The notes: generated by a model from the sequence alone, not told the origin. A DNA stretch of 64,000 nucleotides from Streptomyces cucumeris (GCF_024295805.1 NZ_JANCLX010000012.1:124001-188000); one strand, 5' to 3'. Shown: positions 22,330-32,900, counted from the stretch's first letter. A program made the numbers and translations.

Positions 22330-23577
22330 ATGCTCGTCGACACCAACGCCGCCAACGGGCCCGCCGGGGCCACCGCGGGCGGCGCGTCGGCCGATGAGCC
22401 GCCCAGGGCGGCCCTGGGCCGGCGGCTGGCGCGCTGGATCCCCGGGCTGCTGATCGTCGGCGGGATCATCTTCGACCTCAGTTCCCCGGCCAACTACACC
22501 GCGGGCCCCTTCCTCTCCGCCGCCCCGCTGGTCGCCGCTCCGCTCTTCGGGCTGTGGGAGACCGTCCTCACGGCGGTCCTCGCGATCGCCGCGGCGGTCA
22601 CGCTGGCCGAGTTCCACGGGGTGAAGGACCCCAGCCAGGCCCTGTCCGAGATCATCACCGTCGCCACCGTCACCCTGCTGGCGCTCCTGATCAACCGCCT
22701 GGTGCGGCGCAGCGACCGTCGGCTGGCCTCGGCGCGCGGCGTGGCCGAGGCGGCCCAGCGGGCCGTCCTGCCCGTACCGCCCGCCCGGCTGGCCGGGCTG
22801 GACGTCGCGGCGCGTTATGTGGCGGCCGAGCGGTACGCCGCGATCGGCGGTGACCTGTACGCGGTGCAGGACACCCCGCACGGCGTTCGGCTGGTCGTCG
22901 GCGACGTCCGCGGCAAGGGGCTCCAGGCCGTCGAGACGGTCGCGATCCTCATCGGTTCCTTCCGGGAGGCCGCGGAGCAGGAGACGACGCTGGAGGGGCT
23001 GGCGGGCCGGCTGGAGCGGGCGTTGCAGCGCGAGGGTGCGCGGCGGGCGGACCTCGAGGGGTTCGAGGGGTTCACCACGGCGGTCCTGGCCGAGATCCCG
23101 CGCGGGGACTCGACCCTCCGGGTGATCAACCGCGGCCATCCGCCGCCACTGCTGCTGGAGGGGGCCGACGGCGGCCGGACGGACCGGGGCGGCTGCACGG
23201 TGCGCCGGGTCGACCCGGCGGCGTCGGCGCTGCCGCTGGGGATGGGGGAACTGGGCGGCTGGCCGGACCGGGTGACCGAGCTGCGCTTCACCGAGGGCGC
23301 GACCCTGCTGCTCTTCACGGACGGGGTGACGGAGGCGCGCGACCGGGAGGGTGTGTTCTACGACCCGGAGGACCGGCTGCGCGGTCGCCGCTTCGACGGA
23401 CCGGGTGAGCTGCTGGACGCGCTGGTGGCCGATGTCGAGCTGCACACCGGCGGCGGGACGTCGGACGACATGGCGCTGCTCGCACTGCGCCACCGCAACA
23501 ACGGCAACGGTGGTGGCGGTGGCGGTGGTGACGGCAATGGTGAGGGACTCGTGAAGGACCCCGGCCACGGACCGTAG
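22330..23577 (+). CDS. Membrane SpoIIE/PP2C-type serine phosphatase
   Basis: A 415-residue protein. The N-terminal 130 residues carry four hydrophobic segments (WIPGLLIVGGIIF, GPFLSAAPLVAAPLFGL, VLTAVLAIAAAVTLA, IITVATVTLLALLI). The phosphatase domain shows RYVAAERYAAIGGDLYAVQ, where IGGDLY is the metal-binding Asp motif, VVGDVRGKG (second metal motif), INRGHPPPLLL, LLLFTDGVTEARD and TSDDMALLALR, all standard for PPM phosphatases of the RsbU/SpoIIE type. They dephosphorylate anti-anti-sigma factors. ATG 22330 is preferred; a GTG at 22225 would add an Arg-rich extension. The C-terminal tail is a Gly/Asn repeat. Confidence 0.85.
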   Translation: MLVDTNAANGPAGATAGGASADEPPRAALGRRLARWIPGLLIVGGIIFDLSSPANYTAGPFLSAAPLVAAPLFGLWETVLTAVLAIAAAVTLAEFHGVKDPSQALSEIITVATVTLLALLINRLVRRSDRRLASARGVAEAAQRAVLPVPPARLAGLDVAARYVAAERYAAIGGDLYAVQDTPHGVRLVVGDVRGKGLQAVETVAILIGSFREAAEQETTLEGLAGRLERALQREGARRADLEGFEGFTTAVLAEIPRGDSTLRVINRGHPPPLLLEGADGGRTDRGGCTVRRVDPAASALPLGMGELGGWPDRVTELRFTEGATLLLFTDGVTEARDREGVFYDPEDRLRGRRFDGPGELLDALVADVELHTGGGTSDDMALLALRHRNNGNGGGGGGGDGNGEGLVKDPGHGP

Positions 23578-23799
23578 TTGACCATGTCCTCTACGCATAA
23601 CAATTGATGCACGATCAGCGGTTCCAGGGTTTTGCACACCCTTTCCCTGGGGGGGTAACTCGCCCCTTTATGTCCAGAATTGGTGGCTAAGTTCAGACCA
23701 AAGCTGTGCTGATTCCTCAGAACAGCTTGGAATCACATAGCGCTCTCTATTAACGTTCGATAACGCAGCGCGGTCGTCACAACCGTCGCAAGGGCGGCA

Positions 23800-23965
23800 C
23801 CGTGCGCCGTCGCCGAATCCCGTAACGCACAGCGGCAGCAGTAGCACTGCACCACAACAGCACCAAGGGAACCGGGGAACCACCACCTTGGGGTGAATCG
23901 GGTCGAACCTGACCCGTAGGAGACCTTCCTGCTCCGAACCCGTCAGCTAACCCGGTAGGCGAGAG
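23800..23965 (+). promoter_or_regulatory. c-di-AMP (ydaO/yuaA) riboswitch
   Basis: The leader contains the conserved ydaO-type blocks in order: CGCCGAATCCCGTAACGC, GGGAACCGGGGAACCACCACC, TTGGGGTGAATCGGG, TCGAACCTGACCCGTAGGAG and CGAACCCGTCAGCTAACCCG-GTAGGC. This matches the c-di-AMP riboswitch class that in Streptomyces precedes cell-wall hydrolase genes such as rpfA. It ends 22 bp before the GTG of the M23 peptidase and would switch the gene off when c-di-AMP is high. Confidence 0.88.
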
Positions 23966-23987
23966 GGAAGGAAAGGAGTGCGCCCCA

Positions 23988-25205
23988 GTGGCGTCCAACA
24001 GGTCTGTCCTGGACGAGGCTCCATACCGCGCATCGGGCGTCGGTTCCGGCACCGCCACCGCCTATGGCCCCGGTTTCGATGCGAGTGGAAGCGTGAGGTC
24101 CGGTGGCGGATTCGCCACTGAAGGGGGCTTCGCCGAGGAGGCGAGCTTCGCCGCCGACCAGGGGGAGTACGCGGTGAACGGCGCCGAGGGCCCGGCGGGC
24201 CCGGGGCCCGACGGCGAGACCTGGGAAGAGTGGAACCCCACCGAGGAGTCCATCTCCGTACGCGGTCGGCACCGCGTGGTGAAGCAGCGGGGCGGCACGA
24301 TGGCGCGCAGCGGCGCCGTGCTCGGCGTCGGTGTCATCGCCGCGGTCGGCGCGGGCGGGATGGCCAGCGCCAAGGACCGTCCGGCGGCCCCGATTTCCAT
24401 GCCCGACCTCGCCCACGTCGCCGACGAGGTCAAGGACCGGCTCCCGGACGCCGGGAACATCCCCGGTATCGGCTCGCTGATCTCCGACGACGACGGCTCC
24501 GCGACCACCGACGCGGCCCCCCTCTCCCAGGCCGGGCTGACCACCCAGGACGAGGCGAGCGGCACCACCGACGCCGGTGAGGCGCTGCGCGCCCGTATCC
24601 TCCAGCAGGCCGAGAACCAGCAGAACTCCGCCGACGAGGAGAAGCGCACCGCCGCCGCCGAGGCCGCCGCCCAGAAGGCCGCGGACAAGGTCGCCGACGA
24701 GATGGCCGAGCGTAAGGCGGAGGCCGCGGCCAAGAAGAAGGAAGCCGAGCGGAAGGCCAAGGAGGCCGCCGAGCGCAAGGCCGAGGCCGAGCGCCGCGCC
24801 AAGCTGGCCGCCGCGTACGCCCTCCCCGTCGCCTCATACACCCTGACCGCGGGCTTCGGCCAGGCCGGCGACATGTGGTCCGCCGACCACACCGGACAGG
24901 ACTTCGCCGCTCCGACCGGTACGCCCGTCAAGGCGGTCCACGGCGGCACCATCACCCAGGCGGGCTGGGCCGGTTCGTACGGCTACCGCATCGTGCTCAA
25001 GCTCGATGACGGCACCGAGGTCTGGTACTGCCACCTGTCGTCCATGGTCGTCACCTCGGGCAAGGTGACCACCGGCGATGTGATCGGCCGCGTCGGCGCC
25101 ACCGGCAATGTGACCGGTCCCCACCTCCACCTCGAGGTGCGCCCGGGCGGCGGCTCCCCGATCGACCCGATGCCGTGGCTGCGCGAGCACGGACAGAACC
25201 CGTGA
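23988..25205 (+). CDS. Secreted M23 peptidoglycan endopeptidase
   Basis: A 405-residue protein. A long N-terminal cytosolic/low-complexity region precedes a single hydrophobic segment near residue 105-125 (GAVLGVGVIAAVGAGGMASA), apparently an internal signal anchor. A Lys/Ala/Glu-rich coiled coil spans 195-275. The LytM domain follows: GQDFAAPTGTPVKAVHGGTI, containing the zinc-binding H/D motif (HTGQDF), then VWYCHLS and the HLHLEVR motif (PHLHLEVRPGG). It should cleave peptide cross-links in the wall during growth or germination. The upstream c-di-AMP riboswitch is direct evidence for control with osmotic and wall stress. GTG 23988 follows AAAGGAG. Confidence 0.88.
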   Translation: MASNRSVLDEAPYRASGVGSGTATAYGPGFDASGSVRSGGGFATEGGFAEEASFAADQGEYAVNGAEGPAGPGPDGETWEEWNPTEESISVRGRHRVVKQRGGTMARSGAVLGVGVIAAVGAGGMASAKDRPAAPISMPDLAHVADEVKDRLPDAGNIPGIGSLISDDDGSATTDAAPLSQAGLTTQDEASGTTDAGEALRARILQQAENQQNSADEEKRTAAAEAAAQKAADKVADEMAERKAEAAAKKKEAERKAKEAAERKAEAERRAKLAAAYALPVASYTLTAGFGQAGDMWSADHTGQDFAAPTGTPVKAVHGGTITQAGWAGSYGYRIVLKLDDGTEVWYCHLSSMVVTSGKVTTGDVIGRVGATGNVTGPHLHLEVRPGGGSPIDPMPWLREHGQNP

Positions 25206-25251
25206 TGCGTACGCACCCCTGATGCCCACGCACTCCTGATATCCGCATACT

Positions 25252-25297
25252 CCGGCGGCCCTGGCGCTCTCTCCCCCCTTGACGCCAGGGCCGCCGG
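25252..25297 (+). terminator. Hairpin terminator of the M23 peptidase gene
   Basis: CCGGCGGCCCTGGCG (25252-25266) pairs exactly with CGCCAGGGCCGCCGG (25283-25297), loop 16 nt. Confidence 0.85.
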
Positions 25298-25372
25298 TTC
25301 ACGTCCGGAAGCTGTGTGCGCGCCGCCGTCCGCCCTGGAACAACGTCACCCACAGGTGCGTTGGAGTAACGC

Positions 25373-26314
25373 ATGGCTGACAACAAGCAGAAGATCGGCG
25401 ACCTCTCCGTCTCCCCGCTCTCCCTCGGCGGGAACGTCTTCGGCTGGACCGCGGACGAGGCCGAGTCCTTCCGGGTGCTCGACGCCTACGCCGCCGCCGG
25501 CGGCAACTTCATCGACACGGCCGATGTCTACTCGGCCTGGGTGCCCGGCAACCAGGGCGGCGAGTCCGAGACCGTCCTCGGCAACTGGTTCGCCTCCCGC
25601 GGCAACCGCTCCGAGGTCGTCCTCGCCACCAAGGTCGGCGGCGCCCCGGAGCGCCGCGGACTCTCCCCGGCCACCATCCGGGCCGGGATCGAGGACTCCC
25701 TGCGGCGGTTGCGCACCGACTACATCGACCTCTACTACACCCACTACGACGATGAGTCGGTGGCCGTGGAGGAGATCGCCACCACCCTGGACGCACTGGT
25801 GAAGGAGGGGAAGGTGCGCGAGCTCGGCGCGTCCAACGTCAGCGCCGAACGGCTCGACTCCTTCCTGGCCTTCGCCACCCAGGAGGGCCTGGCCCGCTAC
25901 GCCGCCCTCCAGCCCCACTACAACCTGGTCTCACGCGACACCTTCGAGGGCCCGCTGGCCGATGTGGCCATCCGGCACGGTGTGGCGACCGTCCCCTACT
26001 TCGCGCTCGCCGCGGGCTTCCTCACCGGCAAGTACCGCCCCGGCACCGCGGTCGACAGCGCGCGCTCCCCGCGTGCGGCCGCGCACCTGGAGACCGAGCG
26101 CGGCCGGAAGGTCCTCGCGGCCCTCGACGAGGTGGCCGCACACCACGGAGCCGAACCCGCCACGGTCGCCCTGGCCTGGCTCGCCACCCGGCCCACGGTC
26201 GTCGCCCCGATCGCCAGCGCCCGCAACCTCGCCCAACTCCCGCCCCTCCTGGCGGCGGCGGACCTCCATCTGACCCCGCCGGAGCTGGATCTCCTCACCA
26301 GCGCCTCGGCCTGA
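25373..26314 (+). CDS. Aldo/keto reductase
   Basis: A 313-residue NADPH-dependent oxidoreductase of the AKR fold. Catalytic tetrad elements are visible: FIDTADVYSAW (Asp and Tyr near residues 51-55), VVLATKVGG (Lys near 84) and DLYYTHYDD (His near 123). The C-terminal cofactor signature reads PIASARNLAQL. Full length for the family and the GTIGFS-like LGGNVFGW start support a functional enzyme acting on an unknown aldehyde or ketone. It is a single gene ended by a hairpin facing the convergent small membrane protein. Confidence 0.9.
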   Translation: MADNKQKIGDLSVSPLSLGGNVFGWTADEAESFRVLDAYAAAGGNFIDTADVYSAWVPGNQGGESETVLGNWFASRGNRSEVVLATKVGGAPERRGLSPATIRAGIEDSLRRLRTDYIDLYYTHYDDESVAVEEIATTLDALVKEGKVRELGASNVSAERLDSFLAFATQEGLARYAALQPHYNLVSRDTFEGPLADVAIRHGVATVPYFALAAGFLTGKYRPGTAVDSARSPRAAAHLETERGRKVLAALDEVAAHHGAEPATVALAWLATRPTVVAPIASARNLAQLPPLLAAADLHLTPPELDLLTSASA

Positions 26315-26323
26315 GCCGCGCAC

Positions 26324-26353
26324 GCGGCGGGCGGAAACGGCTCCGCCCGCCGC
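26324..26353. terminator. Bidirectional hairpin terminator
   Basis: GCGGCGGGCGGA (26324-26335) and TCCGCCCGCCGC (26342-26353) form a 12-bp perfect stem between two convergent genes. Confidence 0.85.
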
Positions 26354-26370
26354 GGCCGCCGCGGCGCCCG

Positions 26371-26673
26371 CTACGAACGCCGGTCGGCGAGGGCCCAGGA
26401 GGCGAGGGCGACCCCACCCGCGACGGCGAACACCGACGGCCAGGCCCCGATCTTCTTGGCCAGGGGATGCGAGCCGGCGAACGCCGCGACGTACATCCCG
26501 CTCAGCGCCGCCGCCGTCCCGTTCCCGGCCTTCTCCCGCCACCCCCGCGCGGCCGCGGCCCCGGCGGCGGCCAACGCCACGCCCCCCAGCGGCCGCCGCT
26601 TGGTCCACCGGGCCACCCCGTACCCGCCGACCAACCCACCCGCGGCCACCACACCCGCCGGAACACCAGCCAT
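26371..26673 (-). CDS. Small glycine-rich membrane protein
   Basis: A 100-residue protein from ATG 26673 with three or four hydrophobic glycine-rich segments (MAGVPAGVVAAGGLVGGYGV; PLGGVALAAAGAAAARGW; VFAVAGGVALASWALA). No family assigned. It is the last chromosomal gene before the defence island. Confidence 0.6.
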   Translation of the reverse strand: MAGVPAGVVAAGGLVGGYGVARWTKRRPLGGVALAAAGAAAARGWREKAGNGTAAALSGMYVAAFAGSHPLAKKIGAWPSVFAVAGGVALASWALADRRS

Positions 26674-26884
26674 CCCGATACCTCCCGCTCGTCGTTGCCC
26701 CGACCCTACGCAGCACCCCGTGACGCCGGGCACGGACACCAGAACTCCCAGGTGAGCTGTACCTCAGCTCCACTCGGGTACGAGGGCGGGGGTCCCGACA
26801 TGGCTGCGCCGGGACACTTCGAGTCATGTACGGGCGGCGTGACGGTGTACAGCCGTACGGCCGTATCGTCGGCGCGCTGCGAGA
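26674..26884. other. Left border of the defence island
   Basis: About 210 bp without a gene. The base composition changes here from about 75% GC to the lower GC of the helicase genes. I see no direct repeat, transposase or tRNA that would mark an insertion event. Confidence 0.45.
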
Positions 26885-27985
26885 TCAACCGACGTGCCGG
26901 GCCAACAACGACTCCGGGATGCTGGACAGGATGGCGGGCTCGCGAGGCCCGCGGTGGGCGAAGTGAAGGTCCTCGCGAGCGCGCGTACACAGCACGAAGA
27001 GACGAAGACGCGCGTCCACTCCTGTCGGGTCCTCCGTGTACGCGTCCATGTCCGGGACGAAGACGCTGTCGAACTCCAAGCCCTTCATACTCGCCGTGTT
27101 CACGATCCGGATGGGGCGGGTCGAGAAGTCGACGGTCTTCCGGTAACGGTCGTCGTACACATAGGCCTGTGTGTATTGGGATAGCCCCAATCGAGTCAGC
27201 CCGCTCTGTACATACCGCACCAAGCGAGTCGACCGGCACACGATTCCGATGCTCCGCTCCGGATGCGCGCCGAAGTACCGAGAGATTCCAGTGAGGAGGT
27301 ACTCCAAGGAAGGCACCTTCAGGACGGTGGGGGTACTGCCGGTGCGAGTCGGGACAGGCATCTCGCACTGGTTCCGGGTTCGGAACTCCGATGCCAGCAT
27401 CGCGATTTCCCGGCTGTTCCGGCGATTCCCCCACAGTGCGAGCGGATTTGCATGCACTCCGAGGCATCGGGATATCTCGGATACGGTACTCTCCTCGTCG
27501 CCGATCCGCTGGGCCTCGTCTGCGAACACCGTGACGTTGACACCTAGCAGGCGGCAGAGCTGATAGAAGCCGACAGGCAGATTCTGCCCTTCGTCGATCA
27601 CGAGGGATGCGGTGGATCTGACCTCGCGAAGAACGCAGTCTCTCTGCATATCGGCCCAGTCGTAGCACCATCCCTCATCGTCGATGTGTGGGGGGTCGAT
27701 CCGGAAGTGCCCGCGCCAGAAGTCCCGGATCCACCGGTGGAAGGTCGTGGTGTGGAGAGCTTCCGTGAGGTCCGGTGCCATCTGTGCGAGGTACTGATGC
27801 AGCAGATGGGAGCGGGTGAGAAGGGTGACGTCACGGCCGGCGGTCGCCAGCGCCCAGGCGCGATAGACGGCCATCACGGTCTTTCCGGAGCCAGGTGTTC
27901 CGATGATGACGTGGCTTCCGTGGAAAGGGAGGTCCGCGACGGCGTGTTGCTCGGTCTCGAGATCGAGGAGTGAAGGGATTCTCAT
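26885..27985 (-). CDS. SF1-type ATPase/helicase of the defence island
   Basis: A 366-residue P-loop protein. Walker A is IIGTPGSGKT (residues 28-36), Walker B LVIDEGQN (near 131), motif III VTVFADEAQRIGD (near 150), a motif V-like NTASMKGLEFDSVFV (near 300) and motif VI-like VLCTRAREDL (near 335), the order of UvrD/PcrA-type helicases in a compact form. Its ATG overlaps the stop of the DrmB-like gene, so it is the last gene of a four-gene overlapping unit. Substrate is unknown; it may be a motor or ATP-dependent adaptor for the DrmAB-like pair. Confidence 0.75.
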   Translation of the reverse strand: MRIPSLLDLETEQHAVADLPFHGSHVIIGTPGSGKTVMAVYRAWALATAGRDVTLLTRSHLLHQYLAQMAPDLTEALHTTTFHRWIRDFWRGHFRIDPPHIDDEGWCYDWADMQRDCVLREVRSTASLVIDEGQNLPVGFYQLCRLLGVNVTVFADEAQRIGDEESTVSEISRCLGVHANPLALWGNRRNSREIAMLASEFRTRNQCEMPVPTRTGSTPTVLKVPSLEYLLTGISRYFGAHPERSIGIVCRSTRLVRYVQSGLTRLGLSQYTQAYVYDDRYRKTVDFSTRPIRIVNTASMKGLEFDSVFVPDMDAYTEDPTGVDARLRLFVLCTRAREDLHFAHRGPREPAILSSIPESLLARHVG

Positions 27986-29907
27986 GACGGATCGACGGCT
28001 CCGGCCGACTCCTCGAGGGCGGCCTGGAGGACGTCCCGAAAGAAACCCGGGACATCGCCTTCACCGATCAACAGCGTTCTGTCCAGGAGGGAATTGTCGA
28101 TCTCGCAGCAAGTCTCCGGAAGCAGCGTGCACGCGTGGCAGGCGGCACGGTTGAGGTTCGCCAGAGACCTGCCGGTGGAGTCGGCGCACAGGGGGTCCTG
28201 CGAGCACCACTGTGCCGATTCGAGCAGCCTGATGAGAGTCTCCGCCAGGTTCGGCGGCTGCCCTTGGCGGACGAGTCCGCCAAGGGTGCCTTCGGCATCA
28301 CCGGCGGCGGTGTAGATGAACACGCCGGCCTGGGGCGCCAGATCGAGACCCGGGGCGTGGCTTCGGGCGTAGACGCGTTCTCGTAGGGATGCCGCGTTGT
28401 ACCCGCTGTCATAGGAGAGTTGACGGATGAAGTGATGGGCCAGGGTGTGAAGCATCACGAAGCGCGGCAGGAGAATCGGGCCCGACTTGCCTCTCAGTCG
28501 GTCGGCCTTGAAAGAGGCGCCCAGATTGGTCTCGATGTTTCGGGTCCAATCACGCACCGACGGAAGTTGCTCCCAAGCGCTTACGCGTTCCTCGTCGACG
28601 GCGATGAAGATGCCTTCACCGTAGGTCTCGACTGCGGGCAGCCATGAGGCTCGGCGGTGCGTATTGACCGACACGAAACGGCCGCCTTGCTCTTCTTCGC
28701 CATCGCCGGAGACGGGCTCGTACCGCGAGAACCCTTCGAGCGCCCGCACTTCACGCACTCGGTCCGCGACGACGACTGCCGAGAAGCCCGCTCGCAGCTT
28801 CCGCAGGGATTCCGGATCGTCGGGCCCGATCCCCAAATCGACGCGGCGCACGAAGAATGTCTTCGAGTTGGTGACCGATTCCGGCTCGGAGAAGGCAGCC
28901 CATTCGGCGATGCTGAGGTCATGGTCGAAGTCGGTGGGGTATGACACCGTTGTGACCTCATCAAAATGCCGACGTCGCACGGCTTCCACGAACGCCTCCG
29001 GGACGTCGCACTGGAGGGCGATCGCAGCCTTCAGGTTATCGGATACCGGCCCACCGTCCGCGTCTTTGAAGTGTGGCCAGAGAGGATTGTTGACGATCTT
29101 CTGGACGGTTTCGTCGTCCTCGGACAGACCTTCGGGCGCGGGAATGTCGATCGCGGAGTGTGTGATTGGAAAGTATACATTGGAGGCGCCGCGCTGTACT
29201 GCTCGAGGCTTCTCCTCGCAGGGATCGGCCTCGTCGGATTCTGAGTCCCATGGGTGAGTTCCGGGGCATGAAAGACCGGTCTGTGCCAGGATATTCTTTT
29301 GACTGATCCCCGCCAGACTGCGCCCCGCCGGGCAGATAGCACAAACGACGCGCAGGGCCTCCAGGCCGGACGAATCAGGACTGGCCAGGAAGCGGAGTCG
29401 TTGAGCCTGGCATTGCCGCTGGGAATGTCCTTCGCTCCTGGAATGGGCCCATCGATGCCAGTCGATGTCGGCCATATGGCCTGCTTTGCACAGCTGGATG
29501 AAACGCATCGGTGCCAGTTGCGGCCGTTCCGAACAACGCCCGCAGGCAGGCTGTCCGTCCCGCACCTCGCGACCGGGGTGCCAGAGCAGCATGTTCCTGC
29601 ATCGAGGGCAGAAGAGCCACTTGGGAAACCGGACATAGGTGGGTCCGATGCGGCTTGCAAAGGCGGCCTTGCCGGAGGGGATGACAGGTGCCGCCCGGAA
29701 TTCCTGGACCCCCAGTTTCTGTGCGAGCCGAGGTGATTCAACCCGTTCGGCGCTCGCTGCCCAGCTCCGGATATCGGCGGCAACGAATGATTCGCCTCGG
29801 ATGTCGAGAATTCCCCCGACGCCGAAGGGAACGATGGTCTGTGCTCTGCGGACCTTGCGGCGAATATCCTTCACTGCTTTCAGGTTCCCTTCACCCGGAC
29901 GAAGCAC
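27982..29907 (-). CDS. drmB-like: DrmB-like DUF1998 protein
   Basis: A 641-residue protein with N-terminal RRKVRRAQTIVPFGVGGILDIRGESF, the typical opening of DrmB proteins. Two zinc knuckles follow (FCPRCRNML and ACGRCSE, near 105-125), then CKAGHMADIDWHRWAH. The C-terminal DUF1998-type region contains LHTLAHHFIRQLSYDSGYNAASLRERVYA and a final Cys cluster (CSQDPLC, ACHACTLLPETCC) for zinc. In DISARM, DrmB forms a complex with the DrmA helicase. Here it starts 28 bp inside the DrmA-like gene, confirming coupling. Full length suggests function. Confidence 0.88.
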   Translation of the reverse strand: MLRPGEGNLKAVKDIRRKVRRAQTIVPFGVGGILDIRGESFVAADIRSWAASAERVESPRLAQKLGVQEFRAAPVIPSGKAAFASRIGPTYVRFPKWLFCPRCRNMLLWHPGREVRDGQPACGRCSERPQLAPMRFIQLCKAGHMADIDWHRWAHSRSEGHSQRQCQAQRLRFLASPDSSGLEALRVVCAICPAGRSLAGISQKNILAQTGLSCPGTHPWDSESDEADPCEEKPRAVQRGASNVYFPITHSAIDIPAPEGLSEDDETVQKIVNNPLWPHFKDADGGPVSDNLKAAIALQCDVPEAFVEAVRRRHFDEVTTVSYPTDFDHDLSIAEWAAFSEPESVTNSKTFFVRRVDLGIGPDDPESLRKLRAGFSAVVVADRVREVRALEGFSRYEPVSGDGEEEQGGRFVSVNTHRRASWLPAVETYGEGIFIAVDEERVSAWEQLPSVRDWTRNIETNLGASFKADRLRGKSGPILLPRFVMLHTLAHHFIRQLSYDSGYNAASLRERVYARSHAPGLDLAPQAGVFIYTAAGDAEGTLGGLVRQGQPPNLAETLIRLLESAQWCSQDPLCADSTGRSLANLNRAACHACTLLPETCCEIDNSLLDRTLLIGEGDVPGFFRDVLQAALEESAGAVDPS

Positions 29908-32900
29908 TCACGATCGACATTGCGCATCGACTGTGGCGTCTCCCATACACCGCCCTGCTTGCCGAAGTCGGTGAGGAGCGCCGTGTACGAGCGCCCTTGG
30001 GGTCGGTAATAGAGGCTGTCACCTTGGCCACGCATGGACTGGGCTTCTTGCTGCCAGGTCTCGATCAGATGGTCGAGTCTCTCGGCCGCGGCTTCGGCTT
30101 CCTCCGGGTCGGCTTGTCGCACGTGGTGCACGATGAGGTCACGAATCCGCGCGACTCCTTCTGCATGATCGAGGATGTCTCCCGCGCTGTCCTCCGCGTT
30201 CAGCCCGAGTCCGTGTCGCACGAGGATGACGAGCACCGCGTGCAGCGCGCGGTTGCGAGAAGGCAAGGACCACGGGGTGACACTGGTGGGTTCCACGTGC
30301 CGGTAGAGCGCGCGGTGATAGACACCGAACGACTCGTAATGGGAACGGTCGCGCGGTTTGGTCGAGCGGAAGAGCGTGATGATCAGACCCGGTACATCAC
30401 TACGGCCGACGCGGCTGGTCGCCTGGATGTATTCGGATGTGGTCTTGGGCTGCCCGTTCATGACCATGAGGCCGAGCCGCTTCACGTCGACCCCGACGGA
30501 CAGCATGTTGGTCGTGGCGAGGAACGAGACGCTGCCGCGCTCCTTGAAGCCCTTGCCCAGGCGCTCGAGCAGGCGCGGTTGTGCGGCGCGTGGGATGTTG
30601 CTGGTGAGCTCGACCACGGAATCTTCGTCGAGCTCGCGCCGTCGGCTGGCGTCCTTCGTCAGATGCTCGAGACGCGCGGGGATGTCGTCCCTGGCGATCG
30701 TTATGGTTCGACCCAGTTCGCGCAGGCTGTTGTGGTAGGCGACCGTGGTCCAGTATGCGTCGCGCAGGGCCTCCTCGTCACAGATGTCCATCGGTGCCTG
30801 CAGGGCTGCGGCACCCACATGGACCGTCGAGGTCGAGGCGGTGTGCCCCTGAGCCATGACGCCCACGTACAGGCGTCCGGGCTTCTCTTTGTCCGGCGAG
30901 GCGAAGTAGGACTGTCCCGCCGTGAGCCCGGGCGGGGGGAAGAGTTGAGCGGGCCGACCGTAGAGGCCCCGGATCTGGTCCTGGGACCGTCGGATGGTCG
31001 CTGTCGACGCGATGACCTTCGGGGCGGTGCCTCGCCAGGCGCACAGTTCGAGGATGGCGGACTCGTACAAGCCGACCGTCGTGCCCAGAGGGCCTGCGAG
31101 CAGATGCAACTCGTCCTGAATCACCAGCGAGGGTGCGCGCCTGCCGTCCTTCCCGAAGAGGCTGCCCGCCTTCGGCTCCCACGCGAGGCGCGCGAACTTG
31201 TCCACGGTCCCGAGAAGGAACGTCGGGGGTTCCTCATAGATCTGTTCGTCCACCACGGAGACCGGGAGCCGTTGGTGGAATTGACACCTCTCACGCGGAC
31301 AGAAGAACGACGTGCTGACGCCGTCCGCCCGGATGCCGAAGTCCCTGTCCTGGCCGTGTCGTTCCGGAACGATCTCGGTTCCACACCACGGGCAGCGTTC
31401 CAAGAGGAATCGATCGTCTGGCTCGCTTATCTGCTTCAGAGTGGCGAGCTCGTCCTCCGCATCGGAGATCTTGTTCGGTGTCGTCTCCTTGCCCACCCAC
31501 AGACCGATGGAGATGGGCTCCTGTCCCAGATCGTGGGGCAATGCCCCATCATCACCTCGCCTGATGTACTCCAAGGCGCAGATGGCCGTAGCCGTGCGCT
31601 GGAATTGCTGTGTGGTGAGCAGACTCAGCGTATATCGGCTCAGAACGGCCGTGCCGCCGCCTGCGGCACCGAACCGCAGGCGCCGCCAGAGGATCTCGAA
31701 GCAGGCGGTGAGCAGGTAGGCCTCCGTCTTACCTCCACCTGTGGGGAACCAGATGAGGTCGACAGTCTTCCGGTCCTCGTGCTCGGGGTTCATCAGGCCC
31801 TCGACTACGAGCAGGAAGTAGGCGAGCTGGAACGGGTGCCAGGCGTAGTCGGACTTGGGCTCCCTCAGTTCCACGACATCGCTGTTCCTGCGGCGCCGGC
31901 GGCCCGCCATATCCGGACCGCTGTGGAGCATCTGGAGCGCCATGGCTCGATTGGCCAGTTGGAAGGCGATACGTGCGGCCTCCCCTGATGAGGTCGGCGC
32001 GGTGAGCACATCCACGCCTGACTCCATGCGGCAGAGCGCGGTCTTGATGCGGTTGAGAATCTGTTCCGCAGGCGCTGCGGCCCAGGTCGGCAGATCCTTC
32101 TGCTGCGCCTGCTGGACATCGAACCACTCGCGATACCCCGAGACGAACGACTGCAGCTCTCGGCGGAGGTCGTCTGCCGAGAACTCCGGCCGTGACAGGT
32201 GCTTGAGGTTGAGTACCGGCAGGTCCTTGGGCCCATCCGGTTTGATGTGCGCCACCATCTGCTGCGGCATGACCTGTGCTCGCACGGTGGTGACCTGGCC
32301 CTGGTCGTGCCCGTCGTCCCATTCGACGGCGCATCCGTGACCGACGGCTCTCGTCACGATGTCCCGGTATTGGACGCGTAGCTCCTGCTCCTCCTCGTCG
32401 CGACTGTTGAGGCGGCTGTTCGGATACTCGAGGATCCGGCCCTCGATCGTCCTTGCCGCAACACCCACCTGGAAGAGCATCAGGTCCCGCTCCTTGTGGG
32501 CGCTCTCCTCCTCGTCGTGCGCATTGGCAAGTACGCAGGTGACGAGATGGCCCGCCGCGAAGGGACGCCAACGAACGTGGAGACGACCGTGCCCGTCCAG
32601 AACGGGGATCGGGGCCCTCTGCTCCGTGGTCACGGTGGACATCGTGGAGAGCCGAGGTTGGCGTTGCCAACTGCGGCGACCCCCCTCGCGTTGTGTGACG
32701 TAGCGAGACGCTTCGCACGTCACCTCGATGCTCCGGGCATCGGTGAAGAAGGAGAAGCCGAGCGATGACGGAAGCCACGCGTTGGCCTCGGCCACGGGAT
32801 CGTCGGCGAAGGTGTCCTCCTCACCGTTTCCGGCCGCGGTCTCGCTGACTTCGTGTTCGCCATCGTCCTGTGCGTGCTCCAGCAGGGGCGCGCCACGCGG

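Noticed and set aside
29688..31988. Rightward 766-residue frame inside the DrmA-like gene
   Set aside because: Composition and absence of domains mark it as a shadow; the opposite strand holds all helicase motifs.
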